From Victivallales bacterium (lineage in GTDB: Bacteria > Verrucomicrobiota > Lentisphaeria > Victivallales > Victivallaceae): a DNA stretch of 6,060 nucleotides. The notes under the pieces are model-generated. The model had not been told where the DNA came from. It searched no databases and worked only from the letters and a program-made list of their open reading frames with translations. Of this stretch, positions 1 through 5,868 are shown piece by piece. The position numbers were made by a program, and so were the translations under genes. Where the stretch lies: NCBI GenBank assembly GCA_030634125.1, contig DAOWBJ010000116.1:1-6060 (forward strand), written 5' to 3'. Every line of letters begins with the position of its first letter. The stretch's first letter is position 1.

Positions 1-224
1 ACAATCAAAGGGAACAAGGGGCTCGAATCATAAGTAAATTCGCCATGGGCAAAAGTTATTGAAGGGGTATGTTTCAGTTCAAGAGTCTGAACCGCGTAAT
101 AATCTTCATCCCAGTATAATTCACGTTCCCCGAGCCGCCAGGGCCAATATATCGCAAAAAAAGCCGCAACAAGCAGCAATACAATAATAACACGATTTAA
201 TTTTATTTCCTTATAAAGCGCCAT
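1..224 (-). CDS. GT-C/PMT-type (ArnT-like) membrane glycosyltransferase, N-terminal fragment
   Basis: Partial gene: the first 74 codons are present and the rest runs off the left edge. The ATG at 224-222 is preceded by GGAG at 6-nt spacing, only 10 nt after the mgtE stop, so it is probably co-transcribed with mgtE. Visible: a short basic N-terminus, one hydrophobic segment (about residues 11-27, IIVLLLVAAFFAIYW), then an extracytoplasmic loop with GERELYWDEDYYAVQ (32-46) and a YDSSPLFPL stretch near residue 65-73. A first helix followed by an acidic DE in an E-x-x-x-W-D-E-x-Y-Y-A context and then a Y-x-x-x-P-L motif is the usual start of PMT_2/GT39-GT83-like enzymes. These transfer sugars from polyprenyl-phosphate donors to lipid or protein acceptors on the outer face of the inner membrane, and the loop acidic residue is the expected catalytic base. 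Substrate cannot be told. The family call rests on the N-terminus only. Confidence 0.72.
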   Translation of the reverse strand, partial: MALYKEIKLNRVIIVLLLVAAFFAIYWPWRLGERELYWDEDYYAVQTLELKHTPSITFAHGEFTYDSSPLFPLI

Positions 225-234
225 AATAACTCCG

Positions 235-1596
235 TCAAATGGTCAACATCAAATAACACATCACTAAATAAATCAGAGAAGCCGACAAGTCATTGCCTGT
301 TGACACAAATGGTCCAGAAGCAACTGCCGGATCAATATTGAAACGATGCAGAACTATTGGGAAAACCGTTCCGGTTAAAGCCGCAAAAGTCATAGCGCTG
401 AACATCGAACAACCTACCACCGCAATTAATCTAAGCAAAGAAATTTCCGGATCAAACTTGGAAAAATACATCAAATTTATCCATACGACTCCGGCAACTA
501 TTATACTGCAAACCGTACCCATCATTGCACCGACAAACATTTCCCGACGAAAAATCCCTGCCAGACGTGAAAATTTTATCTCGCCCAGGGCAATACTGCG
601 GATAGTTACCGCCGTCGCCTGCATTCCTGTATTACCACCCATCCCGAGTATAACCGGAATAAACGCCACCAGGCAAACCGCACGCTCAATACTGGTTATT
701 TTTTGGATAACGAAACTTACTAAGGTACCTGTTACCATCGTAATCAACAACCAGGGCAGTCGTAAACGTACAATTGACAATGGTGAAGATTCATTGTGTT
801 CAATATCCGGCGCTCCGGCCATACGCGCCATATCCTCGGACGCTTCTTCGTCAATAACATCAATAATATCATCCACCGTGATTCGACCAATAAGTTTTTT
901 ATTATGATCCACCACCGGAATAACCAGCAAATCATATTTTCTGACTTTATGCGCTACTTCCACCTGATCTTCGTCAACAAACGCAAACACAGGATCAGGA
1001 TCAATGACTTCTTTAACCAGAGACTTGCCCGCTTTGGAGATAAGTTCTGAAATATTAATATCTCCAACAAGATGCCCTTCCTGATCGACAACGAAAACCG
1101 ACGTTATAGGGTCTGAATAATCAGCTTCAACCAGAGCACCGATTGCCTGCTGAACTGTAGCTTCCGAGGAAACCGCGCAGAATTCAGGAGTCATCAAACC
1201 GCCGGCACTGTCTTCTTCGTAATGCGCCAGCTCCTGGATTTCTTTCTTTTTAACGGGATCTAAAAAATGCAGAATTTTATTTTGTTCTTGAATATCTAAT
1301 TCATTGAAAAGGTCAGCCGCGTCGTCGGGAGCCATTTCCTCCATGACTTTAGCCAACCTCGCGGGCGGCAAACTTTCCAGAACATCTTCTATCTCATCAG
1401 AATCCATTTCCGACAAAACTTCTGACGCCGCCTCGTTGTCCAAAATAGAAAAAACCAATTCCAGCTCACTGCTGTCGAGTTCGTCAAGGGCATCCGCGAC
1501 ATCCGCCGGATCAGTACAGGAAAATTGAAAACGGAGTTCATCGAATTTTTTAGCATCCAGCAATTGCTGTATATTTTTTTTATCCAAATGTGCCAC
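235..1596 (-). CDS. mgtE: MgtE family magnesium channel/transporter
   Basis: Inner-membrane Mg2+ channel that takes up magnesium and is gated by intracellular Mg2+. As annotated it has 453 residues, the usual family length (about 450). Domains in order: acidic helical MgtE-N domain (about 1-130, rich in D/E repeats), the linker EEDSAGGLMT (127-136), CBS domain 1 (about 137-200) and CBS domain 2 (about 200-255) ending in the typical TVDDIIDVIDEE, a connecting helix, and a five-helix membrane domain from about 278. Hallmarks include PVILGMGGNTGMQATAV (314-330) and DPAVASGPFVSTGND (422-436); the Asp of TGND matches the pore Asp known from Thermus MgtE. Start: I prefer GTG at 1596-1594, which has GGAG 7 nt upstream (1604-1607). 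A TTG at 1653 would add 19 residues without a ribosome binding site or homology. The gene follows a strong terminator, so it probably has its own promoter or depends on read-through. The downstream glycosyltransferase is 10 nt away. Confidence 0.96.
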   Translation of the reverse strand: MAHLDKKNIQQLLDAKKFDELRFQFSCTDPADVADALDELDSSELELVFSILDNEAASEVLSEMDSDEIEDVLESLPPARLAKVMEEMAPDDAADLFNELDIQEQNKILHFLDPVKKKEIQELAHYEEDSAGGLMTPEFCAVSSEATVQQAIGALVEADYSDPITSVFVVDQEGHLVGDINISELISKAGKSLVKEVIDPDPVFAFVDEDQVEVAHKVRKYDLLVIPVVDHNKKLIGRITVDDIIDVIDEEASEDMARMAGAPDIEHNESSPLSIVRLRLPWLLITMVTGTLVSFVIQKITSIERAVCLVAFIPVILGMGGNTGMQATAVTIRSIALGEIKFSRLAGIFRREMFVGAMMGTVCSIIVAGVVWINLMYFSKFDPEISLLRLIAVVGCSMFSAMTFAALTGTVFPIVLHRFNIDPAVASGPFVSTGNDLSASLIYLVMCYLMLTI

Positions 1597-1663
1597 AATC
1601 AGTCTCCAGATATTTCTCAATTTTGTTGGTTCGCGGAACCGTAAACGGTGCAATTGAGGTCAT
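1597..1663 (-). promoter_or_regulatory. mgtE 5' leader with nested inverted repeats
   Basis: This is the 67-nt stretch between the terminator T-tract and the mgtE GTG. It contains a perfect inverted repeat, GGTTC-CGC-GAACC on the minus strand (1628-1640), nested inside CAATT/AATTG arms (1652-1656 and 1618-1622), followed by GGAG at 1604-1607. It could fold just ahead of the ribosome binding site. mgtE genes in many bacteria are controlled by the M-box riboswitch, but this leader is far too short for the roughly 170-nt M-box. I see no convincing -35/-10 pair. A regulatory role is inference only. Confidence 0.35.
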
Positions 1664-1705
1664 AAAAAAAGTTTTGCCTCGCTGCGCGCGGCAGAGAGGC
1701 GAAAA
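1664..1705 (-). terminator. Intrinsic terminator between the secreted-protein gene and mgtE
   Basis: Read on the minus strand, TTTTCGCCTC (1705-1696) pairs with GAGGCAAAA (1680-1672), leaving one bulged C. Inside, CTGC-CGCGC-GCAG continues the stem after a T/C mismatch. The hairpin is followed by C and seven T (1670-1664). A GC-rich stem plus T-tract is the classic Rho-independent form. It sits 30 nt after the stop at 1735 and should end transcription of that gene, separating it from mgtE. The 5' arm lies within an 18-bp repeat also found at 2542-2559. Confidence 0.85.
1686..1703. repeat. 18-bp dispersed repeat, copy 1 (inside terminator)
   Basis: The plus-strand sequence gcgcggcagagaggcgaa is identical to 2542-2559. 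Bases on both sides differ (c before, a-a-t after here; t before, c-a-c after in copy 2), so the visible identity is exactly 18 bp. An 18-mer match by chance in 6 kb is unlikely (about 3 in 10,000 for random sequence). This copy forms the 5' arm and loop of the terminator at 1664-1705. Confidence 0.75.
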
Positions 1706-1734
1706 TAAAACAACAACAGAATTACATTTATAAA

Positions 1735-2358
1735 TTAAAAATCATCATTCAGTATGTCAAGGAAGAAAATACCAGTAATGAAGTCCGCGATTTCTACAGG
1801 ATGAATTCCCAAACCCAGCTCTATGACCCATCCCATACGGATACCGAGTTTCCAGAAATCCACATCATCATCACGGAAAGCGTCTAAGTGATAATCAGCA
1901 GTTGAAAATTGCGGAAAATCAATCACATATTCCTTGATGCTGCCGGCAGCCTCATTAACGAAAGTTATATCTTTTTCCATGAAAATAAAACCAAAATGGT
2001 TAGTATCTTTATGACCACTTCCATATTGACGGGCATAAGCTTTAGCGATAAAATAACTTTCTCCATAGCTCCCGCCCAGCTGAAGATAACGGGTTGCCTG
2101 CATTTCCGCCGCGAAACCGCCGCCGATATTCAGGTCAGCAGTAATTATATCAGTCGCGTCAATAAAACGATTTGGAATATAAAGCAAAAAGTAACGTCCA
2201 AGATTTTTCAGGGATGCAGTAAATTTATTCGGACGAGTACGGTCAAAACCACCCGCTTTGCGAGTTGTCCCCGGCACCGCGTCAGCCGCGTTAATATTAA
2301 AATTCACCGCGAATACAGAACCGACGATTAAAACAATTATAAGTATTTTTTTAGCCAT
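1735..2358 (-). CDS. Secreted or outer-envelope protein of unknown function
   Basis: 207 residues from ATG 2358-2356, chosen because AGGGA (2366-2370) lies 7 nt upstream; a TTG 30 nt further out has no such site. Residues 1-27 form a signal peptide: basic MAKK, a hydrophobic core ILIIVLIVGSVFAV, then NINAADA with cleavage likely after A24 or A27. There is no lipobox Cys and no Cys anywhere. The mature part has alternating polar and aromatic stretches: YIPNRFIDATDIITADLNIGG (50-70, split by hydrophobic positions), a Gly-rich run QLGGSYGESYF, and a C-terminus GIHPVEIADFITGIFFLD then NDDF. Together these suggest a compact membrane-associated or beta-rich envelope protein. I recall similar 'IPNR...D..D' plus 'HP.E..DF..G....D...DD' patterns in uncharacterised proteins of PVC bacteria and deltaproteobacteria, but cannot name a family. 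Upstream are candidate promoters; downstream is a strong terminator, so it looks monocistronic. Confidence 0.85.
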   Translation of the reverse strand: MAKKILIIVLIVGSVFAVNFNINAADAVPGTTRKAGGFDRTRPNKFTASLKNLGRYFLLYIPNRFIDATDIITADLNIGGGFAAEMQATRYLQLGGSYGESYFIAKAYARQYGSGHKDTNHFGFIFMEKDITFVNEAAGSIKEYVIDFPQFSTADYHLDAFRDDDVDFWKLGIRMGWVIELGLGIHPVEIADFITGIFFLDILNDDF

Positions 2359-2424
2359 TATCAAATCCCTTTTTAAAATCATTCTCAACTAAACAAAAGA
2401 ATTGTATTTACAAAATCACTAAGC

Positions 2425-2453
2425 AATATATACATCTCAATACACATTTACAA
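2425..2453 (-). promoter_or_regulatory. Candidate sigma70-type promoter for the secreted-protein gene
   Basis: On the minus strand, TTGTAA (2453-2448), a 17-nt spacer and TATATT (2430-2425) resemble the sigma70 consensus with ideal spacing. The start codon is about 67 nt downstream of the -10 box. A second candidate further upstream is TTGATT (2498-2493), 18 nt, TATAAT (2474-2469). AT-richness of the region makes chance matches likely, so only one or neither may be used. Confidence 0.45.
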
Positions 2454-2514
2454 GGTAATAAGCACAAAATTATAAACAAACGATTCTGCTTTAATCAAAG
2501 ATTACTTTCGGCTG

Positions 2515-2600
2515 AATCCGCGAAAGCGTTGCTTTAGGGGTGCGCGGCAGAGAGGCGAACACTCGCGACACTTGCGGCTCGACAGAGTCTCGCCCTCCAG
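2515..2600. repeat. GC-rich intergenic repeat element with small inverted repeats
   Basis: This block is clearly richer in G+C than the AT-rich DNA to its left. It contains the second exact copy of the 18-bp repeat (2542-2559), a perfect small inverted repeat AAAGC-GTT-GCTTT (2523-2535), and an interrupted inverted repeat GGC-tc-GAC-aga-GTC-tc-GCC (2576-2594). Sequence on the left edge (TTTCGG and CGCGAAA around 2506-2525) may also pair imperfectly. The layout resembles a small dispersed palindromic element rather than coding DNA. Boundaries are estimated from where composition changes. Confidence 0.55.
2542..2559. repeat. 18-bp dispersed repeat, copy 2
   Basis: Identical to 1686-1703 in the same orientation. 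Here it does not form a terminator: the matching arm is absent and no T-tract follows on the minus strand. Confidence 0.75.
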
Positions 2601-2671
2601 TTGAAAACCGACCGCCAAATACGCTTTTGTGATTATCAAACAACTGGATAAGTAATTGTAATTTCACCGAG

Positions 2672-3313
2672 CTAGTCGAGAGTCGGCAGGGCAGGGTAAT
2701 ATACAGTGTTGGCGCGCATGCCGCGCAGGTCGATGTCGTCAATTTCCACACCGAATAAATGCGTGAAACTAAATTTAAGGCTCTGAACTTCATCGTCATT
2801 TTTAAGGGTGAAAACATTGTTAAAATTAGAATCAGCTGTACCTTTAACTAATTCCGCGGCGGCAAGCATGCTGTCAGGTATATTTAGAGCAAAATTGTCA
2901 ATTGTAGTCGGCAAACGATCTGTCTGCATAAAAAGATAGTCCTGGATGATCTCTGCTGAATACATGGAGTCATTTAATTGTTCACTAATAAGTACTTCTG
3001 TACCAGTGTCAGCACCTGCCTGATAGAAATCAACGGTTTGGTCATCAGCGGTGAATGGATAACCATCGCCTTCATTATCAGGATCACCGTAATCCCAGTG
3101 ATGAATATTATTGCCCGAGCCGCCAACTGCGTTGGTACTGCGGGAAAAAAGTTCCGCATTGCCTTTTGCTTGAATAAATGCCTGAATATTAGAAATGCCC
3201 AGACCGGAAACAAAGATCATTCCCAGCAGAACAACAAGAATCGGAATCAGGCAGACACACATTTCCATGATAGCCTGTCCCTGCTGTTTTGATGATTGTA
3301 TTTTATTTTTCAT
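2672..3313 (-). CDS. TadE-like pseudopilin (second of two)
   Basis: 213 residues from ATG 3313-3311, with AAGGA upstream (9-nt spacing). The open frame extends further upstream, but that part overlaps the preceding gene's end and lacks a TadE-like start. The N-terminus is MKNKIQSSKQQG followed by QAIME: Gly12, then Glu17 at +5, then a hydrophobic helix (about 18-38, containing CVCLIPILVVLLGMIFVSG). This is the prepilin-peptidase-type signal described for TadE/TadF of Tad (Flp) pilus systems. The remainder is a polar extracytoplasmic domain rich in Asp and Asn (HHWDYGDPDNEGDGYPF around residues 71-87) with no motif I recognise. It ends with YYPALPTLD. Third gene of the operon, 13 nt after the TadG-like gene. 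It could correspond functionally to TadF, a minor pilin or assembly partner in the inner membrane; the assignment beyond TadE-like is inference. Confidence 0.8.
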   Translation of the reverse strand: MKNKIQSSKQQGQAIMEMCVCLIPILVVLLGMIFVSGLGISNIQAFIQAKGNAELFSRSTNAVGGSGNNIHHWDYGDPDNEGDGYPFTADDQTVDFYQAGADTGTEVLISEQLNDSMYSAEIIQDYLFMQTDRLPTTIDNFALNIPDSMLAAAELVKGTADSNFNNVFTLKNDDEVQSLKFSFTHLFGVEIDDIDLRGMRANTVYYPALPTLD

Positions 3314-3326
3314 AGCAATAATTCCT

Positions 3327-5165
3327 TTATAAGCCCGGTGGGCCGGTTCTTGTTCCGGGGTGAACTCCAGGTCCAGGTCCAGTTGGAGTCCAGCGGCACT
3401 GCATTTGTTCATTAGTCACTAAATTCCCGTTTCGGTCTCGTAATATATAATACCTTCCCGAATAAATACGTGTATTCCAACCGGATTCTTCTTCCTTAGT
3501 TTCTGTTGAATCTTTATCAATAGAATTATCAGTGCTTTTCCAGATTTGCTGCAGCCAGCCGGCTCCAGCCGGATTACTTACAGAGTTGTATTTGTAGTCA
3601 TTACTGAAAAAAATAGAGACATTTGAGCCATCATATACATAATCATTGTTCCAGCCGCTTTTGCGGAAAGCCGGATCATCAAGTTTCTGTAACGCGGTCA
3701 AGTATTGTTGTGTGCCTTCGGGCGGGGCTGAGCCGGGATTATGCAAATCATCCACGCTTGAAAGCCAGATTAAAAATCTTTCCAGATTACTGAAGTTAAC
3801 CCGGAGCGGACGGCAACGCTGCATTGAGCTTGGAATCAGAGCGACATCATTAAAATATGGCAACACTATAAGCATATCGGTCGGAGGTTTATCATTTAAA
3901 GTCCAAAGTGGTTTGGCTACAGATCCGGCACTTCTGTTGTCGGTGGCTGAATCATTGCCGACTTTCAAGGTTCGGACTGAGGTTTCTTTGATGATATCAT
4001 TCTGTAAAGCGTCTTGAGCTTTTTCCATCTGGTCACTCTCGACACCGGAAGGACGCGCCATTCTGCTTTTATATTTATTCATAAGTTTGATATGCTGATA
4101 ACATTCGGCATAAGCCATCGCGCCGCCGTAAACCGCGCTGTCTTTTAAATCATCGCGCAAAAACATACCGCGGCTCCAGTAATTCAAACCGTCATTATTA
4201 GGGCCGCTGTAATTGAGGTTTTCCGTTACGTCGTCAGCGTTATACCGCGACCATTTGCTGTCGTAGACACACCAGCGGATTGGCTCGAGATCCTCGTTGC
4301 TGGCGATATCGATATTTGAATTTGCCAAAGCCTTCTGAATAGTAGAATGGTCTACCGAGCCGATGAATCTTATTCCCAAAGTATAAATTTCGCTTTCGTC
4401 AGGGAAAGACGTATGTTCAAAATCAACGTTGTACCACTTGCCGTTCCAGTAGGAATCAGGGTATTTTACAATCGAGTTTAATGTAGGATTACACCACATT
4501 GCGTTCAAAATCGCGCTGTAAAGATCGCCTGTGTCCAGCCAGGGAGGATCAACGCTTTCGATGCCGGGAAAGCGTCCATTCGGGCGTACCGCGAGACCCT
4601 GAGAAGTTATGAGCTTCAACATGGCGACATAGGGAACCTGCCAACGGTAACCGTCTGGGGCAGGGTCAACATCCCCGTAATTATAATTTTCACTTGAGGG
4701 GTCAAGTTTGGTCAGATAATTATTTAAATCATCGGAGACGGTTTTGTAACCGCTTTGTGCATCGGAAACATAAATATTTATACCATTATTTTTCGCCGCC
4801 TGCTGTGCCGCCCCGAAAGCGATTAACGGTCCGCAAAATGAAATCCGGGACTGCATTTCGGTCAGGGTTTTGTTTGCCGAAGCTACTCTTTCCTCGTCAT
4901 TTTCACCAATTGTCGGGATGTCCAGGAGCAAAGTATCAGCGGCTTTGACGAAGTTGATTTCACCAATGAGGTTAAGGCTTCGAGCCTGCCATTTCGCGGC
5001 GGCAAGTGCCGCGGATTGTTCCGCTGTCTCAAGTTTTATCTTGGAGCGGATAATTGAATGCAGGTCGAATAAAAACAAAGTGGCAATCAGCAGGATAATT
5101 AAAATAACGATTGCGAAAATCAGAACCTGACCTTGCTCTTTATATTTTTTTGCAGGCATTTTCAT
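3327..5165 (-). CDS. TadG-like protein with N-terminal Tad domain
   Basis: 612 residues. The ATG at 5165 abuts the TAA of the upstream gene with no gap, and GGAG lies 9 nt before it; a second ATG two codons later is possible. The N-terminus has KKYKEQGQVLIFAIVILI, one membrane helix (about 14-34), then D-x-x-x-x-x-R-x-K-x-x-x-E-x-A-x-x-x-A-L-A-A-A-K-W-Q-A (35-56), the pattern of the putative Flp pilus-assembly TadE/G-like (Tad) domain. Unlike its neighbours it has Phe, not Glu, at +5 after Gly12, as expected for uncleaved TadG. The other ~550 residues are extracytoplasmic, rich in Asn, Asp, Ser, Tyr and Trp, with six scattered Cys. I see no VWA MIDAS motif (DxSxS), though some TadG proteins have that domain. 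The C-terminus ends in GPGPGVHPGTRTGPPGL, encoded over a 6-bp tandem repeat. Likely anchors or organises a pilus or envelope structure; role is inferred. Confidence 0.8.
   Translation of the reverse strand: MKMPAKKYKEQGQVLIFAIVILIILLIATLFLFDLHSIIRSKIKLETAEQSAALAAAKWQARSLNLIGEINFVKAADTLLLDIPTIGENDEERVASANKTLTEMQSRISFCGPLIAFGAAQQAAKNNGINIYVSDAQSGYKTVSDDLNNYLTKLDPSSENYNYGDVDPAPDGYRWQVPYVAMLKLITSQGLAVRPNGRFPGIESVDPPWLDTGDLYSAILNAMWCNPTLNSIVKYPDSYWNGKWYNVDFEHTSFPDESEIYTLGIRFIGSVDHSTIQKALANSNIDIASNEDLEPIRWCVYDSKWSRYNADDVTENLNYSGPNNDGLNYWSRGMFLRDDLKDSAVYGGAMAYAECYQHIKLMNKYKSRMARPSGVESDQMEKAQDALQNDIIKETSVRTLKVGNDSATDNRSAGSVAKPLWTLNDKPPTDMLIVLPYFNDVALIPSSMQRCRPLRVNFSNLERFLIWLSSVDDLHNPGSAPPEGTQQYLTALQKLDDPAFRKSGWNNDYVYDGSNVSIFFSNDYKYNSVSNPAGAGWLQQIWKSTDNSIDKDSTETKEEESGWNTRIYSGRYYILRDRNGNLVTNEQMQCRWTPTGPGPGVHPGTRTGPPGL
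3366..3382. repeat. 6-bp tandem repeat in the 3' end of the TadG-like gene
   Basis: The unit tccagg is repeated 2.8 times on the plus strand (3366-3382), coding GPGPG on the minus strand near the protein's C-terminus. Because the unit is a multiple of three, copy-number change would lengthen or shorten the Gly-Pro tail without breaking the frame. Confidence 0.6.
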
Positions 5166-5723
5166 TTAATGATTCTCCAGATATAGACTCGCATGATTAA
5201 AAGCACGCGTTTCACCGGCTGGAATATCCGCTTCCGTCGCGCCGCCGACAAACCAGCTTAAGTTTTCAACAAGCAAAGGCATATTTTTTATCCTGACCCT
5301 GCCGTAAATAACTCTATCCGCAGTATTGGGATGATGTATTTCGACGATGGGGGTTTCGCTGGTAATATTGTCTGGATCCCAATACTCAAAATTAATACTG
5401 CGCGGACCATATCTACCGTAAACCATGTATTCCTCCGCCACTTCCGAAAGATTCTGCCGGGAAAAAGGCGCGACAGCAGGTATGGCGGAAGTATCCTCGC
5501 CGGACGCGCCGGTAATCGCGACTCGTGAGGCGCGTTCAACAATTGATCTGGAATAACCGAGGCTATAAGCTTTTGCGGCGTAAAAAGACGAATATTCTGT
5601 CAGCATTTTTGCCATGGACCATTGGAATATCTGCATCAAGCCGAAAAAGATCAAGCACAAAAGCAAGATACACATCAACGACTCAAGGATAGTCGCGCCG
5701 CGTTCTGACTTTTTTTTACGCAT
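5166..5723 (-). CDS. TadE-like pseudopilin (first of two)
   Basis: 185 residues from ATG 5723-5721. GAGGA lies 8 nt upstream and overlaps an in-frame TTG at 5738, which therefore cannot be the start using that site. The N-terminus MRKKKSERG is followed by ATILES: Gly9, then Glu14 at +5, then a hydrophobic helix (about 15-33, LMCILLLCLIFFGLMQIF). This is the TadE-type pseudopilin signal, expected to be cut after Gly by the Tad prepilin peptidase (TadV). The mature domain is short, with AKAYSLGYSRSIVERASRVA (about 55-74) typical of TadE proteins, where a helix continues from the membrane segment. It ends NHASLYLENH. First gene of the three-gene operon, ending directly before the TadG-like start, which implies translational coupling. 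Probably a minor pilin or assembly factor. Family fit is good; partner machinery is not in the window. Confidence 0.82.
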   Translation of the reverse strand: MRKKKSERGATILESLMCILLLCLIFFGLMQIFQWSMAKMLTEYSSFYAAKAYSLGYSRSIVERASRVAITGASGEDTSAIPAVAPFSRQNLSEVAEEYMVYGRYGPRSINFEYWDPDNITSETPIVEIHHPNTADRVIYGRVRIKNMPLLVENLSWFVGGATEADIPAGETRAFNHASLYLENH

Positions 5724-5802
5724 AGGGGAAATCCTCAAATATTTATAGCTATATAGAGATATAACGCATTTTTTTTAAATTTATTGCAAATATCCTAAAA
5801 AT

Positions 5803-5831
5803 AAAATACGTGTTAAAGTGCTTTTTTACAA
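5803..5831 (-). promoter_or_regulatory. Candidate promoter of the Tad-type operon
   Basis: On the minus strand, TTGTAA (5831-5826), 17 nt, TATTTT (5808-5803) gives consensus spacing and the same -35 hexamer as the candidate ahead of the secreted-protein gene. It would leave a leader of roughly 75 nt before the ATG at 5723. That leader is AT-rich and includes a perfect 10-bp palindrome TATAGCTATA at 5744-5753. The call is weak because AT-rich DNA matches such boxes easily. Confidence 0.35.
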
Positions 5832-5860
5832 GTAAGAATACAGAAGTCAGAAGTCAGATC

Positions 5861-5868
5861 AAAAAAAA
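5861..5868 (-). terminator. T-tract immediately after tRNA-His
   Basis: Eight T residues on the minus strand follow the encoded CCA directly. No separate GC-rich hairpin precedes them other than the tRNA acceptor/T-arm itself, so the tRNA fold may serve as the stem. It plausibly ends or processes the tRNA transcript before the Tad-type operon. Confidence 0.4.

Larger units (their letters stand above)
2359..2671. other. 313-nt intergenic region between the Tad-type operon and the secreted-protein gene
   Basis: No credible gene is visible. The right part (about 2515-2600) is GC-rich and contains the repeat element described separately. The left part (2359-2500) is very AT-rich and holds the candidate promoters and the ribosome binding site of the secreted-protein gene. 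No hairpin followed by a T-tract closes the Tad-type operon; its 3' end is undefined from sequence. Confidence 0.6.

Noticed and set aside
293..907. 204-codon plus-strand open frame
   Set aside because: It lies wholly opposite mgtE, whose family match is unmistakable; the plus-strand translation shows no recognisable domain.
1580..1663. 27-codon minus-strand leader ORF (MTSIAPFTVPRTNK...) overlapping the mgtE start
   Set aside because: Its ATG directly follows the terminator T-tract, so no Shine-Dalgarno sequence is possible, and its composition is not distinctive. A leader-peptide role is conceivable but unsupported.
1909..2331. 140-codon plus-strand open frame
   Set aside because: Antisense to the secreted-protein gene, which has a signal peptide and a good ribosome binding site; this frame has neither.
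2491..2817. 108-codon minus-strand open frame spanning the GC-rich repeat
   Set aside because: It overlaps the real TadE-like gene in another frame and its C-terminal part is simply a translation of the repeat element.
3314..3412. In-frame upstream extension of the second TadE-like gene
   Set aside because: It overlaps the Gly-Pro tail of the TadG-like gene. The ATG at 3313 has AAGGA upstream and places the Gly|xxxxGlu signal near the N-terminus as in TadE proteins.
5841..5857. Tandem repeat cagaagt x 2.4 just downstream of tRNA-His
   Set aside because: Too short to be a CRISPR or a meaningful minisatellite; no second copy or spacer structure in the window.
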